Counted from the first letter of the stretch, positions 52,593-63,525 are shown. The stretch: DNA of 64,000 nt from Mastigamoeba balamuthi (GCA_902651635.1 CACRSC010000018.1:657864-721863), one strand, 5' to 3'. A program made the numbers and translations. The notes: generated by a model from the sequence alone, not told the origin.

Positions 52593-53815
52593 CGGAATGC
52601 ACGCATGTCCAGTGGTCACGAGGCGGCGGGCAAGCGTCCTGTGCCTGCGCGGAGGGCAGCCCTCGAGACAAAAATAGGACACGGTTCGCCGTCTTGGGAA
52701 GTGTCCGCACACCCGAGAAACTCTCGGCCACCCTCGGCGGAATACGCGTCCGTGGGTTAACCGTTCTACGGGCTTTCCTTCTGCCACGTCGCGCCTCTGC
52801 TCGCGAGCCTTTGTGCCGACACGACTCAATTTTCAACAATCCAACGCGTCTTATTTAATGTTGTGCGAGGCGAAGTGCAACGTGCGAAGCGAGCGGAAGG
52901 ACAGCGGGACGAAACGAACAAAAACGAAGGGCGGCTGACTACAGAAGCGGGGTTGAGAATGAGACAAAAATACAGTTGAGAGCACAGAGGAAGTCAGAAA
53001 GTGGAACATGTGCAGGTCATGCGAGGGTCATCACCAAGGCATCGTGCCAGAGCGTGCACGGCGCTGCTCGGGCGGCGACCGAGCGCTCTCCATGCTGGTG
53101 AGGCGAATTCTCATAAGAACGAGGTACTCGTCCACCTTGGGCAGATTGGACGCTGCCCGGACGATCCCGATGGCCTTCTTCGTCCTGGTGCGGGACGCCA
53201 CCCACAGGTGGCTCTCATCCATCGCCCTCTGCAGCTCCTCCCCCAATGCCCTTTTGGTTTTTCCCGAATTAGTTGAGCCCCGATGCGGTGTAGTGATCGG
53301 GAGTGCAGCGTACACGAGGGTTGCCGCAAGGGAATGCGCGTCTTGAAGGTGCTGCGTGCAGTGCAGGCGGCTCGCCGCGTCCAAGATCTCCGTGAGCAGG
53401 TTCGCCTTCGCAGCGAGACGCAGAGCCGACGTCGTGATCTCGCGCTCCAGAGCCTTGTGGTGAGCCATCTTGGCCGCAGGGGCCTTCCAGCGTGGCAGCA
53501 GGACGTTACGGGCCAGCGAGAGGAACGACTGGCTCTTGGTGGCGTGCTTGAGCCCCTCCAGCGTGAGGTGGAGCTCCTCAAAGCAGACGAGGTCTTTGGA
53601 GCACATAGCTTAACTTGCTGGTGTGAAATTGAGTAATGACTGGTTGAAGTACGCGCACATTGGATTCAGTCGTCGAAGAAATACTTATCGAAACAGCGAG
53701 ACAGTCCAAATGACGATAGCCCCATCGAAGCAAGAGAAGGGCGTCCCACGACTGGTATCGCCCCGACGAAAACACGAAGTCGTGAAAATGTGACGAGTTC
53801 GGGGGTTTCTGTGTT
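52479..53815. repeat. 1.34-kb duplicated segment, left copy
   Basis: Matches 53817-55161 with scattered substitutions and small indels. It holds the 3' end of the 248-aa gene, a 440-bp intergenic stretch and a whole minus-strand gene. It ends exactly at the n at 53816. Confidence 0.85.
53031..53606 (-). CDS. Unrecognised 170-aa helical protein, copy 1
   Basis: Exons 53606-53314 and 53250-53031 with a 63-nt GT-AG intron. It starts MCSKDLVCFEELHLTLEGLK and is all-helical by composition, with Leu/Ala/Lys-rich heptads (ALEREITTSALRLAAKANLL). The intron call is supported by the second copy, which has a 1-nt deletion inside it but keeps both exons in frame. No known domain. Confidence 0.6.
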   Translation of the reverse strand: MCSKDLVCFEELHLTLEGLKHATKSQSFLSLARNVLLPRWKAPAAKMAHHKALEREITTSALRLAAKANLLTEILDAASRLHCTQHLQDAHSLAATLVYAALPITTPHRGSTNSGKTKRALGEELQRAMDESHLWVASRTRTKKAIGIVRAASNLPKVDEYLVLMRIRLTSMESARSPPEQRRARSGTMPW

Positions 53816-53817
53816 NG

Positions 53818-53933
53818 CGTCGTCCTCGTCCCAGAAAAACCAGGGCGGTGCGCAGAGCGGCGGGGAAATCCTCTCCCGTCTCACGTCGTACCGCGCCCCC
53901 CCAGAGCTTCGCGACGACTCGGAGTGGGATTAG
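53818..53933 (+). pseudogene. Truncated 3' end of the 248-aa gene, second copy
   Basis: It repeats the last 38 or so codons of the gene ending at 52592, with TSYRAPPELRDD instead of TSFRPPELRDD. The 5' part is missing at the n. Assembly fragment or allele, not a separate gene. Confidence 0.7.
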
Positions 53934-54377
53934 CGGGATGCACGCATGTCTGTCCAGTGGTCACGAGGCGGCGGGCAAGCGTCCTGTGCCTGCGCGGAGG
54001 GCAGCACCCGAGACAAAAATAGGACACGGTTCGCCGTCTTGGGAAGTGTCCGTACACCCGAGAAACTCTCGGCCGCCCTCGGCGGAATACGCGTCCGTGG
54101 GTTAACCGTTATACAGGCTTTCCTTCTGCCTCGCCGCGCCTCTGCTCGCGAGCCTTTGTGCCGATACGACTCATTTTTCAACAATCCAACGCGTCTATTA
54201 AATGTTGTGCGAGGCGAAGTGCAACGTGCGAAGCGAGCGGAAGGACAGCGGTACGAAACGAACAAAAAACTAAGGGCGACTGGCTACAGAAGTAAGAGTC
54301 TGAGAATGAGACAAAAATACAGCTGAGAGTACAGAGGAAGTCAGAAAGTGGAACATGTGCAGGTCATGCGAGGGTCG

Positions 54378-54952
54378 TCACCATGGCATTGTGCCGGACC
54401 TTGCACGGCGCTGCTCGGGCGGCGACCTAGCGCTCTCCATGCTCGAGAGGCGAATTCTCATGAGAACGAGGTACTCGTCCACCTTGGGCAGATTGGACGC
54501 TGCCCGGACGATCCCGATGGCCTTCTTCGTCCTGGTGCGGGACGCCACCCACAGGTGGCTCTCATCCATCGCCCTCTGCAGCTCCTCCCCCAATGCCCTT
54601 TTGGTTTTTCCGAATTAGTTGAACTCCGATGCGGTGTAGTGATCGGGAGTGCCGCGTACACGAGGGTTGCCGCAAGGGAATGCGCGTCTTGAAGGTGCTG
54701 CGTGCAGTGCAGGCGGCTCGCCGCGTCCAAGATCTCCGTGAGCAGGTTCGCCTTCGCAGCGAGACGCAGAGCCGACGTCGTGATCTCGCGCTCCAGAGCC
54801 TTGTGGTGAGCCATCTTGGCCGCAGGGGCCTTCCAGCGTGGCAGCAGCACGTTACGGGCCAGCGAGAGGAACGACTGGCTCTTGGTGGCGTGCTTGAGCC
54901 CCTCCAGCGTGAGGTGCAGCTCCTCAAAGCAGACGAGGTCTTTGGAGCACAT
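54378..54952 (-). CDS. Unrecognised 170-aa helical protein, copy 2 (allele or duplicate)
   Basis: Same two-exon structure as 53031-53606, with few amino-acid changes. The intron is one base shorter. Probably the other allele of the same locus. Confidence 0.5.
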
Positions 54953-55276
54953 AGCTTAACTTGCTGGAGTGAAATAGAATAGTGACTGGTTGAAGTACGC
55001 GCACATTGGATTCAGTCGTCGAAGCAGTACTTATCGAAACAGCGGGACAGCCCAAATGGCGATAGCCCCATCGAAGCAAGAGAAGGGCGTCCCACGACTG
55101 GTATCGCACCGACGAAAACACGGAGACATGAAAATATGACGAGTTCGGGGGTTTCTGTGTTTGGTGCTGACTCTATCCTCGCCAACTACCACACGGCCCC
55201 CCGCGTCTTTGTACATGCAGTGGGGATCAGTCGAACAGGCGCCGACCTATAAATGGCACGGCGTGGAAGGTGGAGC

Positions 55277-56413
55277 TCAGCAGATTATCTCCGATGGCCC
55301 GTGAACCGTGCAGAACTTGATGAAAGTATGGGCCCGGCACTGCGACCACAGCTTCGACGCGGCCCTGACGTCCTGCGGCACGTGGGACCCCTCGGCGTAG
55401 CACTGCCCGAGGACCTCCTGAGCCCGCGGGAAGCCCTGCTCGACGGCCATCTTGAGCAGCTCGACCGCTTGCCTCGTGGCGATCTCCGCGGGCACCGGGA
55501 GCTTCCCCCTGAGCAGCAGCAGCGCGAGGTTCGTCTGCGCCGTCGCGTCGCCCTCTGCGGCCGCGAGCGCGTAGAGCTTCGCGGCCTCGCGGGCGTCGCG
55601 GTGGACTCCGCGCCCCGTCTCGTAGAGCCACCCCAGGTTCACGGCCGCGTCGGCGAGCCCCTCGTCCGCGGCGAGCTTGTAGAGCCTCGCAGCCCGCTCG
55701 GCGTCCCTCGGCACGCCCCTGCCGCTCTCGTACGCGAGGGCCAGCCCGAACACGGCCCCCACGTGCCCCTTGGAGGCCGCCAGCTGCGTCAGGCGCACGC
55801 TCTCGGCAGCGTCGACGCGGCCGCCGCGCGCCTCCCCGCGGCCGACGAGGAACGCGAGGGCGCGCTGGGCGGCGGCGTTGCCGTGGGCCGCCGAGGCCTC
55901 GTAGAGGACGGCGGCCACGGCGCGGTCCTCGCGGCCGGCGGCGCCCTTGTCGAGCATGTAGGCGCCGAGGAAGAGCCCCGCGGCGCCGAGCGATCCCCCG
56001 ACGTCGCGCGCGTACTCGACCAGCGCCTGGGCGTTGCAGAAGTCGTCGAAGGTCGCGCGGCGGGCGGCGGCCAGCAGCGCGTCGCAGTACCTCGAGGAGC
56101 GCTCGGCCGGCGAGAAGAGCGACGGGCGCTCGAGGCAGAGCGCGCGCCAGAGCAGCAGGGCCGCGATGTTGGTCGGTGCGCACGAAGAATTCTTCGTGGA
56201 CGGGTCCGCATTGCCCGGCGGGGCAAGTGCGGCGTGGACGACCGGACGGAGGAGGTCGCGGGCGAGGTCGTGGCGGCCCTCGGACCACGCCTGCAGCGCC
56301 TGGGCCGCCTGGAAGTCGCCCCCGGGCGCCTCGGACGAGCGCACAGCAGCGCAGCGGGGCTGCGGCGGTGCCACCGGCGAGCCTTCGTGGAGGTCTACGA
56401 GCGGGGGTGCCAT
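55277..56413 (-). CDS. Sel1-repeat protein A
   Basis: 378 aa without introns, from MAPPLVDLHEG. It has several Sel1-like repeats: GHVGAVFGLALAYESGRGV, GLADAAVNLGWLYETGRGV, GDATAQTNLALLLLRGKL and GFPRAQEVLGQCYAEGSHV match the family consensus G-x-x-x-A-x-x-x-L-G-x-x-Y-x-x-G-x-G-V. No signal peptide or TM, so it is likely a cytosolic scaffold. The start follows the end of an open but uninformative upstream extension. It sits head-to-tail with another Sel1 gene of similar layout (56723-57931), a tandem paralogue pair. Confidence 0.85.
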   Translation of the reverse strand: MAPPLVDLHEGSPVAPPQPRCAAVRSSEAPGGDFQAAQALQAWSEGRHDLARDLLRPVVHAALAPPGNADPSTKNSSCAPTNIAALLLWRALCLERPSLFSPAERSSRYCDALLAAARRATFDDFCNAQALVEYARDVGGSLGAAGLFLGAYMLDKGAAGREDRAVAAVLYEASAAHGNAAAQRALAFLVGRGEARGGRVDAAESVRLTQLAASKGHVGAVFGLALAYESGRGVPRDAERAARLYKLAADEGLADAAVNLGWLYETGRGVHRDAREAAKLYALAAAEGDATAQTNLALLLLRGKLPVPAEIATRQAVELLKMAVEQGFPRAQEVLGQCYAEGSHVPQDVRAASKLWSQCRAHTFIKFCTVHGPSEIIC

Positions 56414-56722
56414 CCGTGGACAGAAGAGAACGCTGCTCGCTGGGGATGCCGTCGCGCGCTGGTGTGTGGGTGCCGGGTCCGAGGGGGTGTGAGGGGCGAC
56501 ACTCGGGGGCAGAATGGACGCGCTCGGTTGGGGGCGTGCTAGTAAAATAAGGGGGGCAAGATTCGCAATTTCTCCGCCGGCGAAAAATGGGGTGCACACG
56601 TGGTGACGTCCCTGGAAAAGACGTCACGGAGAACGATGGAACAGAGAGAGAACGCCGCTCGAGCGTGCTTTTTGCTGGCCGTTGGAAAAAGAGGAATTGC
56701 TTGGCATTTGATGGCTGGCTTG

Positions 56723-57931
56723 TCATCTCGCCACAAACTTTTCGAACATCATAAGGATTTTCGTGGTGGCCGACTCGGGCCCTGAGATGCCGTCACCCAG
56801 CAGCCTCACGCCCGCCCGGACGTCCTGCGCGAGCCCCTTGGCGCCCCTGCACCTCAGGTCCGCCGCGTAGAACCTCGCGTCGGCGTCTCCGCCCCGCGCG
56901 GCGGCCTCGAACCACGTGCACGCCTGCGCCGGGTCCGCCTCGGTGCCCTCGCCTCTCATCAGGCACAGCGCGAGGTTGAACTGCGCCGACGGCAGCCCCT
57001 GCGCGGCGGCCAGCGCGTAGAGGCGCGCGGCCTCGCACACGTCGCGCGGCACGCCGCTGCCGGACTTGTAGAGGCAGCCGAGGTTGCACTGCGCCGGGGC
57101 GTAGCCCAGCTCGGCGGCGCGCATGTAGTGGCGGGCGCTCTCCTCGGTGCTGGGCGCGCGCAGGCCCAGCATGAAGATCGCCATCGGCATGCCCTGCTCG
57201 GCGGCCTCCTCGCACGCCCGCAGCGACTCGTCGCGCGGGATGAGGTCCTGGGCGCTGCGGTCCTGCGAGAGCGCCGCGAGGCCGTAGAGCCCCCACGGGT
57301 CGCGCTGGGCGGCGGCCAGGCGGTACAATCGCACGGCCTCGCGCGTGTCGCTCGCGAGGCCCCCCACGCCGGCCTCGTAGCACAGGGCGAGGCGGCAGTG
57401 CGCCACGGCGAGGCCGAGGGTCGACGCCGCCGCGTAGAGCCTCACGGCCTCGACGGGGTCGGCCTTGTCGAAGCCGTCGCCGTTCTGCGCGCAGACGCCC
57501 AGGCAGAACAGCGACAGCGCGTGCCCCTGGGCGGAGCTGCGCCTGTACAGCGCCACGGCCTCGCGCACGTCGCCCAGGGCCATGTCGGCCCACTGCGCCG
57601 CCAGCCACAGCGCCGTCGGCGACGCGTCGGCCGGCGCCGAGATGGCGGCGCAGAAGAGGCGCGAGCGGGCGTCGGAGCTGCGGTCGAGCGCCCGGCGCAG
57701 CAGCACCCACTCGCCGGGGTCGCCCCTGCGGAACGACTGCGGCGAGAGGCGGCGCAGGCCGCGCAGCAGGAGGAACGCGGGGCCGAAGCCCAGGGCGCCG
57801 GGCGGCGGCGGCGAGCGCAGGGCGGCAGAGGCGGCGGGCAGCAGCAGAGAGATCGCCGAGTCGAGGCGGCCCGAGTCGACGTGCCCGATGCACGTGCGCG
57901 TCAGCGACTCCTGGTAGGCGCACTCGGCCAT
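56723..57931 (-). CDS. Sel1-repeat protein B
   Basis: 402 aa, intronless, from MAECAYQESL. At least six Sel1-like repeats: GHALSLFCLGVCAQNGDGF, GLAVAHCRLALCYEAGVGG, GMPMAIFMLGLRAPSTEES, GYAPAQCNLGCLYKSGSGV, GLPSAQFNLALCLMRGEGT and GDADARFYAADLRCRGAKG. Predicted soluble scaffold. Same strand and order as Sel1 protein A; sequence similarity is clear only in the repeats, so the duplication is old. Confidence 0.85.
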   Translation of the reverse strand: MAECAYQESLTRTCIGHVDSGRLDSAISLLLPAASAALRSPPPPGALGFGPAFLLLRGLRRLSPQSFRRGDPGEWVLLRRALDRSSDARSRLFCAAISAPADASPTALWLAAQWADMALGDVREAVALYRRSSAQGHALSLFCLGVCAQNGDGFDKADPVEAVRLYAAASTLGLAVAHCRLALCYEAGVGGLASDTREAVRLYRLAAAQRDPWGLYGLAALSQDRSAQDLIPRDESLRACEEAAEQGMPMAIFMLGLRAPSTEESARHYMRAAELGYAPAQCNLGCLYKSGSGVPRDVCEAARLYALAAAQGLPSAQFNLALCLMRGEGTEADPAQACTWFEAAARGGDADARFYAADLRCRGAKGLAQDVRAGVRLLGDGISGPESATTKILMMFEKFVAR

Positions 57932-59191
57932 CGGAGGAGAACAACCCCGCTGGTGTGCTGGCTACAAGTTTGATTTGTCCACCCGCATTAACGGGGATCA
58001 GAATCCGTTTGCCACGTGTTTGAGATATCACACTACACGTCACCCCCAATAAAAAACTAAAAACTCAAGTACAACATAGTTTCATCACAGACCTCGAATG
58101 GCTCCGATCCATCGGAGAGGAGACCAAGTACTGATATTGTGTTACTTGGCAAGTGCTGGCGTGAAATAGATGCAGCCACCTTGTCATTGGCTGCTGTGCC
58201 CACGCAGGGCTTACCGGGGGGGGTGCCACAGCATCGGAAAGGAGGAGCTGGAACGGGAAGAGTGAGAGCAAGCCCGCCGATATACCGACACTGGTTGGGG
58301 TAGACGCCATTGCAACTGCTGCAACGCAGGTCATCCCACCCCAGGACGCGTGGCAGGGGTTCCTGGAATCCACTCTGCCCCGTCCAGCTGCTCCAGCCCC
58401 ATCCCCCACCAAAGTGGCGCCCCGGCTGGCCCTGCCTCTGCTCCTCCTGCATCTGTGAGTATGCCTGCTGCTGGCCCTGCGGTCTCAGTGACTCGCACAG
58501 CCGCCAACGGCACACGTCATCGCTGTGATGTGGAACGCAAAGCGAAGCGATACTACGGCCGGGAAACGGCGAAGCACTTCGAACTCGGGCAGGCATCGAA
58601 GGTGCAGCCGACATACGAAGCGAGGACGTGGACCCCAGCACAGCGTCTACTCCAAGCGCCCGAAGCGTAGGCAGTCCGTGGGTCCTTCTCGGCGCAGCCC
58701 TGCTGCTTGGCAGCACAGTGTCTGAGAATCTGAGCCTCGCACCTGGCAATTGCAGTCTATATCAGAGTCTGTGGCTCGGTTGGACGGGCTTTGCAATGTG
58801 CAGGCTGGGGCGGAGCCGGGGAGTGTGTAGTCTCCATCCGAGCGTGTGAGCCTGCCTCAGTGGGCATTGCGAGAAAGAGGTGCTCGGGCGAGTGTGGGCC
58901 TGTGCGTGCGATGGATTTGGGCATTGGAGCTTTAATACAGGAATGAGAATGATATGGCAGATACTGGAATGTGAGCATCTAAGGTGGCCGGCCGCAAGGG
59001 CTATGTGTTAGGAAGTTGATACTACGTTGTTGGAGACTATTTATGGGCTTTCACGGTTGGCGCACATCATACGAATTGTATCAGGTATCCTGTTGTGTTA
59101 AGTATCATCGGGGCTGTCTGTGTGTTCGCGTGCGGGAACAGGCCGTCGGCCCTTCGCCCCCTCCAGTGAACAGAATGAAGGAAGGTTGCTT
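57932..59191. other. Intergenic, possible remnant coding
   Basis: About 1.26 kb, lower GC than neighbours, especially 58900-59190. A plus-strand frame around 58350-58670 has a basic segment (RHRCDVERKAKRYYGRE) that could be an old mobile-element or gene remnant, but no family is recognised. Otherwise nothing. Confidence 0.35.
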
Positions 59192-61563
59192 TTAGTGATC
59201 AGGCATGCTATGGCGCCTCGCGAAGAGCTCTTCTTCGACGGTATCCGTGGCAATGAAGCGCACGACAGTCACCACGTTGGCCTGGCCAATCCTGAACGCC
59301 CTTCCGATCGCCTGCCTCTCGATTGCCAGCGCGTTAGAGTCGTCGCCGTCGACCTGATCGAGAAGCAATACGTGGTTCGCCTCAGTCAGGTTGCACCCAG
59401 CTGCGGCGTGCTCCGTCGATAGCAGGATGACCGGGGGACCGTTCTCAGACCTAAACTGCTCGAGGGCCTTGCGGCGCTGCCAGAAGGGGCCTACGCACTT
59501 CACTGTCCTGATTCTCTCGCGCTCCAGCGTGGTTGAGACCCTGTTTAGAAGCTCGTCCCACTGAGAGAAGACGATGAAGCGAGAATTGGCTGTCGCAGAC
59601 AGCACACGGCGGATGTACAGGATAACCTCGGTCATCTTGGCTCCGTACAGGCGGCGAAGGCGCAGGCAGGCCTCGCTGGCAGCAGCAGCTTGCCCTTCTG
59701 CCTGCTTAACTGGCATCACGTCGATAAGCCCCATCGGGCCGCGGCACTGCGGACAGCAGCTTCTCCCAACGCTGAGCCAGTGTGTCAGGCAAGGGCCGCA
59801 GAACACGTGCCCACAAGGCGTGACCATGGGCTCCCGGATTTCCTGTATCACACATCAGATCAACGCAAGGCAGGCGCCGATACCTTGGAGCAGATAATAC
59901 ACGGCTCCTGTGTGCGGGGCTTGAGCTCGGCGTAAAACCGCTGCGAGGCTTGCCACTTGGCAATGTTCTCCTCCGCCTCCTTGATGTCTTTTGCGAGCCT
60001 GTCTGCCTTGGATGCCTCCCTCCTCTGCTGTTGCCTCACAGCGAGGTCGCCCTCGAGGAAGAGATCGTGCGCCTTGCGCACTTCGCTATCAAACTCCTCG
60101 GCACGTGCAGGAGTGAGAGTGGCTCGGTGCTCCCGCAGCCACCCATCATCGTTCAGATGGCTCCTGATAGATTCCCTTTCAGCCACGCGCTCTCTCCAAT
60201 TCGCCAGAGTCCTTTCCCTTGCCTTTTTCTCCTCGACCGCAGCAGCCATCTGCGTCAAAAGATGAGAAAGCGTGAAGGCCCGGGCAGAAAAACCTGCTGC
60301 CTGGCGTGCCTCTGCAGCTTCGACTCGATATTCTCGAGCGTGTCTTCCTCGCCGACAGCTGCCCTGTCATGGACAGAGATCTGGGGGTGCGAACAGAGCT
60401 GCAACATATCTGCACAGACAATGTCAGAGGCTCGATTGGAATCTCCGCGCACGTCTCTTGTCCTTCAGATGTACTGCGAGATTGTACATCACTCGCTCGG
60501 TAGAGGTCAAGGAAACAAAGACGGAGATCTCGCGCATCGGGACGGCAGCGTCAGCGCTTCCGAGGTTCAACCCGGCCTTTGCAGCCTCCGCCCTGACGAT
60601 ATCGACATCACTCTTGAAGCTCCGGGCCCTGTTGATGGCATCCGCAATGACTACCCACTCTTCCTTGCTGTGCTCGGCCTCTGGTGCCAGCGCGCATTGT
60701 AGCAGACGAAGCCCGCCCCACACGTTGGCTTCGCCCCTGCCCAGGGGCGTTCCACTAACGTACCACCTGTACTGGCCCTTGAGCGAGCAGATCCGTTCCT
60801 CGATATCACCGCCGTCCATGCATTCGTGTGCTTCGTCGACGATGACACGCCACCAGGTCACTTTCGTCAAAGCGGGCGGACGCTCCTGACCTGAGCGGAG
60901 CTGCAGGCTGCGCTGTTTCTCCCAGGTGCTCAGGCGGCGAGTGCTGTTCTTGGCCAAGTCCAAGAAGTCCGCGTGAGCGCCTATCGACTCGTATGTGCGC
61001 GACGAGAACATCGGAGTGCTGGCGACAACAAAGTCCGCCACGCACAAGCTGATGTAGTCGTGCTTCTCCAGGTCCGTCGAGGACGACAAGCAAACAATCT
61101 TCGGAGCCTTGCCGAGGCCGCGTGAGTACGCCCTGATCTCCTCGGCCCACTGCGAGACAATGTGGCTCGGGCAGGCGATGAGCGTGGCGCGACTCCAGAA
61201 CTCAGTCCGCTCGAGCTTGAGTAGATCGGGAACAGCAACTTCGGGAAGCACAGGCAACTTCGTGTGCGAAGCCGCGGGAGGAGGCGCACGGCTGATCGCG
61301 AGCGCCACAAGACTGAGGGTCTTGCCTGTCCCGGCCTCGCTGACAAGCCTTCCTCCGCGAGTGTAGGCCAGAATCCCGCCACCGCAGTCGATCGGAGACC
61401 CAACCGACTCCTCGATCGACGCCATCCAGGCAGACTCTTCGATCTGGTGGGGCAACAGGCGCTTGACGATGCCCTGCGGTGGGTCTGCTGGTGCTGCTGC
61501 CGCTGCCGCGGGTACCTCGGGCACGTCGATCGAGTCCAGTGCAATCGGGTCGTCTCTTGACAT
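59192..61563 (-). CDS. SNF2-family ATPase with inserted RING finger (RAD5/SHPRH-like)
   Basis: 747 aa. Exons 61563-60453, 60409-60294, 60249-59884, 59842-59192; introns of 43, 44 and 41 nt, phases close. Helicase motifs: I, VSEAGTGKT (about residue 75-82); II, VDEAHE (about 243); III, YVSGTPLG. Then a coiled coil and a C3HC4 RING: CIICSK, an intron, then TPCGHVFCGPCLTHW and CCPQCRG. Motifs IV-VI follow (FIVFSQWDELL, AAAGCNLTEANHVLLLD, AIGRAFRIGQ). A RING between the two helicase lobes is diagnostic for the RAD5/SHPRH/HLTF/RAD16 group: DNA-translocating ubiquitin E3s in replication stress tolerance and chromatin. No HIRAN, SNF2 linker or PHD is seen; the N terminus is short, unless it continues into the gene 20 bp upstream. 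Confidence 0.93.
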
Positions 61564-61583
61564 CCTGTGCCTGCGGAGTCAAA

Positions 61584-62235
61584 TTACCACAGTAAAAAGG
61601 CTGCGAACCCGGAAGACGAGCAACAAGTGAGATCGACCACCGAGTTCGAGGACTCCGTTTCCTGCTTCTCCGCAACGACTTGCGGGGGCTCGGCCCCGAC
61701 CCGCGGGCGCTTTCGCTCGCGCTCGTCGCCCTGCTCGGGGGGAGGCCTCGGGCACTCCGCGGGCAGTTCCCTGCTCGCGTGCACCGCGGACCCCTGCAGC
61801 CGCATGTGCTGCACAGGGTAGTGCCTGCGGCTTTAGTGAGCAGTCTGGCGCCGCTGGGCTGGTGTCGGGCCCTCACCCGCACGTGGTGCACAGGTGGCCT
61901 GACTCGGGCGCCACGTAGAGGGCGCATCCGCAGGCCTCGGCCTCGCATCCACCGCGGGCGACGCCCCGCTTGTCCGTCGACTCCACGCGCACGCCCGCCG
62001 CGTCGTCAGAGGCGGCGCTCGGCCCGCTCGACGACCCCCGCGCAGAGGGGACGATGACGTCATAGTGACCGGAGGGCACGGAGTCGTCGCCCATCAGCTC
62101 GAGCTGCGTCGCGGTGTTGCGCAGCGTGGCGCCGCCCTCCACGCCCAGAGCGCACAGGATGACGCGGGCGGGCTTTGGCGCGAGGAACGTGCGCCCGTTG
62201 GGGCGAATCGTGATCACGGCCTGGTCGGCAGACAT
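61584..62235 (-). CDS. Small Cys-rich nuclear protein with SIM-like motif, possibly 5' part of the SNF2 gene
   Basis: 199 aa in two exons (62235-61877 and 61824-61584; 52-nt intron, phase 2). An N-terminal domain (MSADQAVITIRPNGRTFLAP) is followed by a Cys cluster (CEAEACGCALYVAPESGHLC, then CTTCGHY) that could bind zinc. It then has a basic nuclear signal (ERKRPRV) and an acidic Ser segment with VVDLT, a typical SUMO-interaction motif. Its stop lies 20 bp before the SNF2-RING start. A donor (TG|GTAATT) and acceptors (CGCAG or CACAG) would join the two in frame through an intron of only 17 or 23 nt. I keep them separate but the fusion is possible. Confidence 0.6.
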
Positions 62236-62359
62236 TCCTGTTCTTCTGAAGGGAAGGGAGGGTGCCGAAGTATCTCGCTGATTTATAAATTGATTTTGGG
62301 GTAGGCTCATCTTTTGGTATCTGCCACGCGGCACACGCCGATAAAAAAATCTTCGCGCC

Positions 62360-63525
62360 ATGCGAGGCGAAGGGCTACAGGACGACCGCCAAACGACGTT
62401 GGAGCGCCAACCGTCATCCCAGCCCACGCTTCGGCACCGCGGGCGTGACAGCCCCGACGATGGCCACACCCCCACGCCCACCCCGTCCCCCGTGCAGCCC
62501 GCGCAGCCCAGCGCGCACCTCGTCGCTGTCGTGGCGCTGGCGTCGCTGACGCTGTGCCTCGTGGGGCTCGTCGCTGGCGGCAAGCACCTGCTGGGGGCAA
62601 TGACGACGAGCACGCGGATGCAGGCCGAGCACTCGCCGTCGTCGCTGCAGGGGCGCGTGCTGAGGCTCGGCGTGTCGCTGGAGGACGCGTACCGGGGCGC
62701 CAGGCTGCCCGTGTCGTTCTCGCGCCAGGTCCAGTGTCCGCACTGCCGCGGCACTGGAGCGCAGTCCCCCCAGGACATCGTCAAGTGCCCTGTCTGCCAC
62801 GGGTCCGCTGCCGCTGCTTTCTTTGTGGGGATCGCCGTGTCCTGATCGCGATCACCAGCGAGGGGGTCGTGAGGAAGAGCGCGATGGGGATGCCCGGTGT
62901 GACCTTCCAGATGATGTGCGGGAGATGCGGGGGGCACGGGGCGTTCATCCGGGAGTACTGTCACACGTGCGGAGGCTCTGGGCGCGTCAGGGAGAAGCAT
63001 TCGATCGTCGTAGACATCCCCCAGGGCACCCCGGATGGCCACCAGATCGTGTTTGCCGGCGAGGATGACCAGGACCCTGAGTCGGGCGCGTTCAGGTACA
63101 TTGCACAGGCTTTCTCTCTCCTGGACTCACGCGCATGTATGCACGCAGAGACCTCCTTGTTGTCATTCAAGTACAGGCCGAGCAAGGCGCGTTTCGACGA
63201 ACGGGGAAGATGGACTTGGTCACGAGAACAAAAATCACTTTGCTGGAAGCTCTCACTGGGTTTGACATCAACATACCACACCTGGACGGTCATCCTGTTC
63301 GGTTGACAGTTAGCAATATCACACAACCTGGTAAGACACTTCTCACTCCGGATAACATCTCATCATTGGTTCGCAGAAACGGTTTTCGTCATTGAAAACG
63401 AGGGCATGGGGCGGTACGGTGCAAGAGGAGGATATTTGCACGTGCACACTGAGGTGGAGTTCCCCGAGTCATTAACAGAGGAGCAGAAAGATGTGGTTCG
63501 TTCTCTGCTCATTCCTCCCAATTGA
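62360..63525 (+). CDS. Membrane-anchored DnaJ-like (type A) protein without J domain
   Basis: 336 aa. Exons 62360-62802, 62859-63095, 63149-63330, 63377-63525; phases close. An N-terminal polar segment is followed by one TM helix (LVAVVALASLTLCLVGLVAG, about residues 54-73). Then come the substrate-binding beta domain and zinc fingers of type A Hsp40s: CPHCRGTG, CPVCHGEG, CGRCGGHG and CHTCGGSG. The C-terminal domain includes GDINIPHL-type turns, GETVFVIENEGM and LTEEQKDVVRSLL. The HPD-bearing J domain is absent, so it cannot stimulate Hsp70 in the usual way; it may hold clients or act with a separate J protein. As a type II protein its chaperone part would face a lumen such as the ER. Confidence 0.88.

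Larger units (their letters stand above)
53817..55161. repeat. 1.34-kb duplicated segment, right copy
   Basis: Right copy of 52479-53815; it begins right after the single n at 53816. Divergence is visible to the eye (substitutions, short indels), more than in the other two N-linked duplications. It may therefore be the second haplotype. Confidence 0.85.

Noticed and set aside
58057-58749. Minus-strand 230-codon frame
   Set aside because: Mixed composition with no domain; lies in a lower-GC gap and has no splice support.
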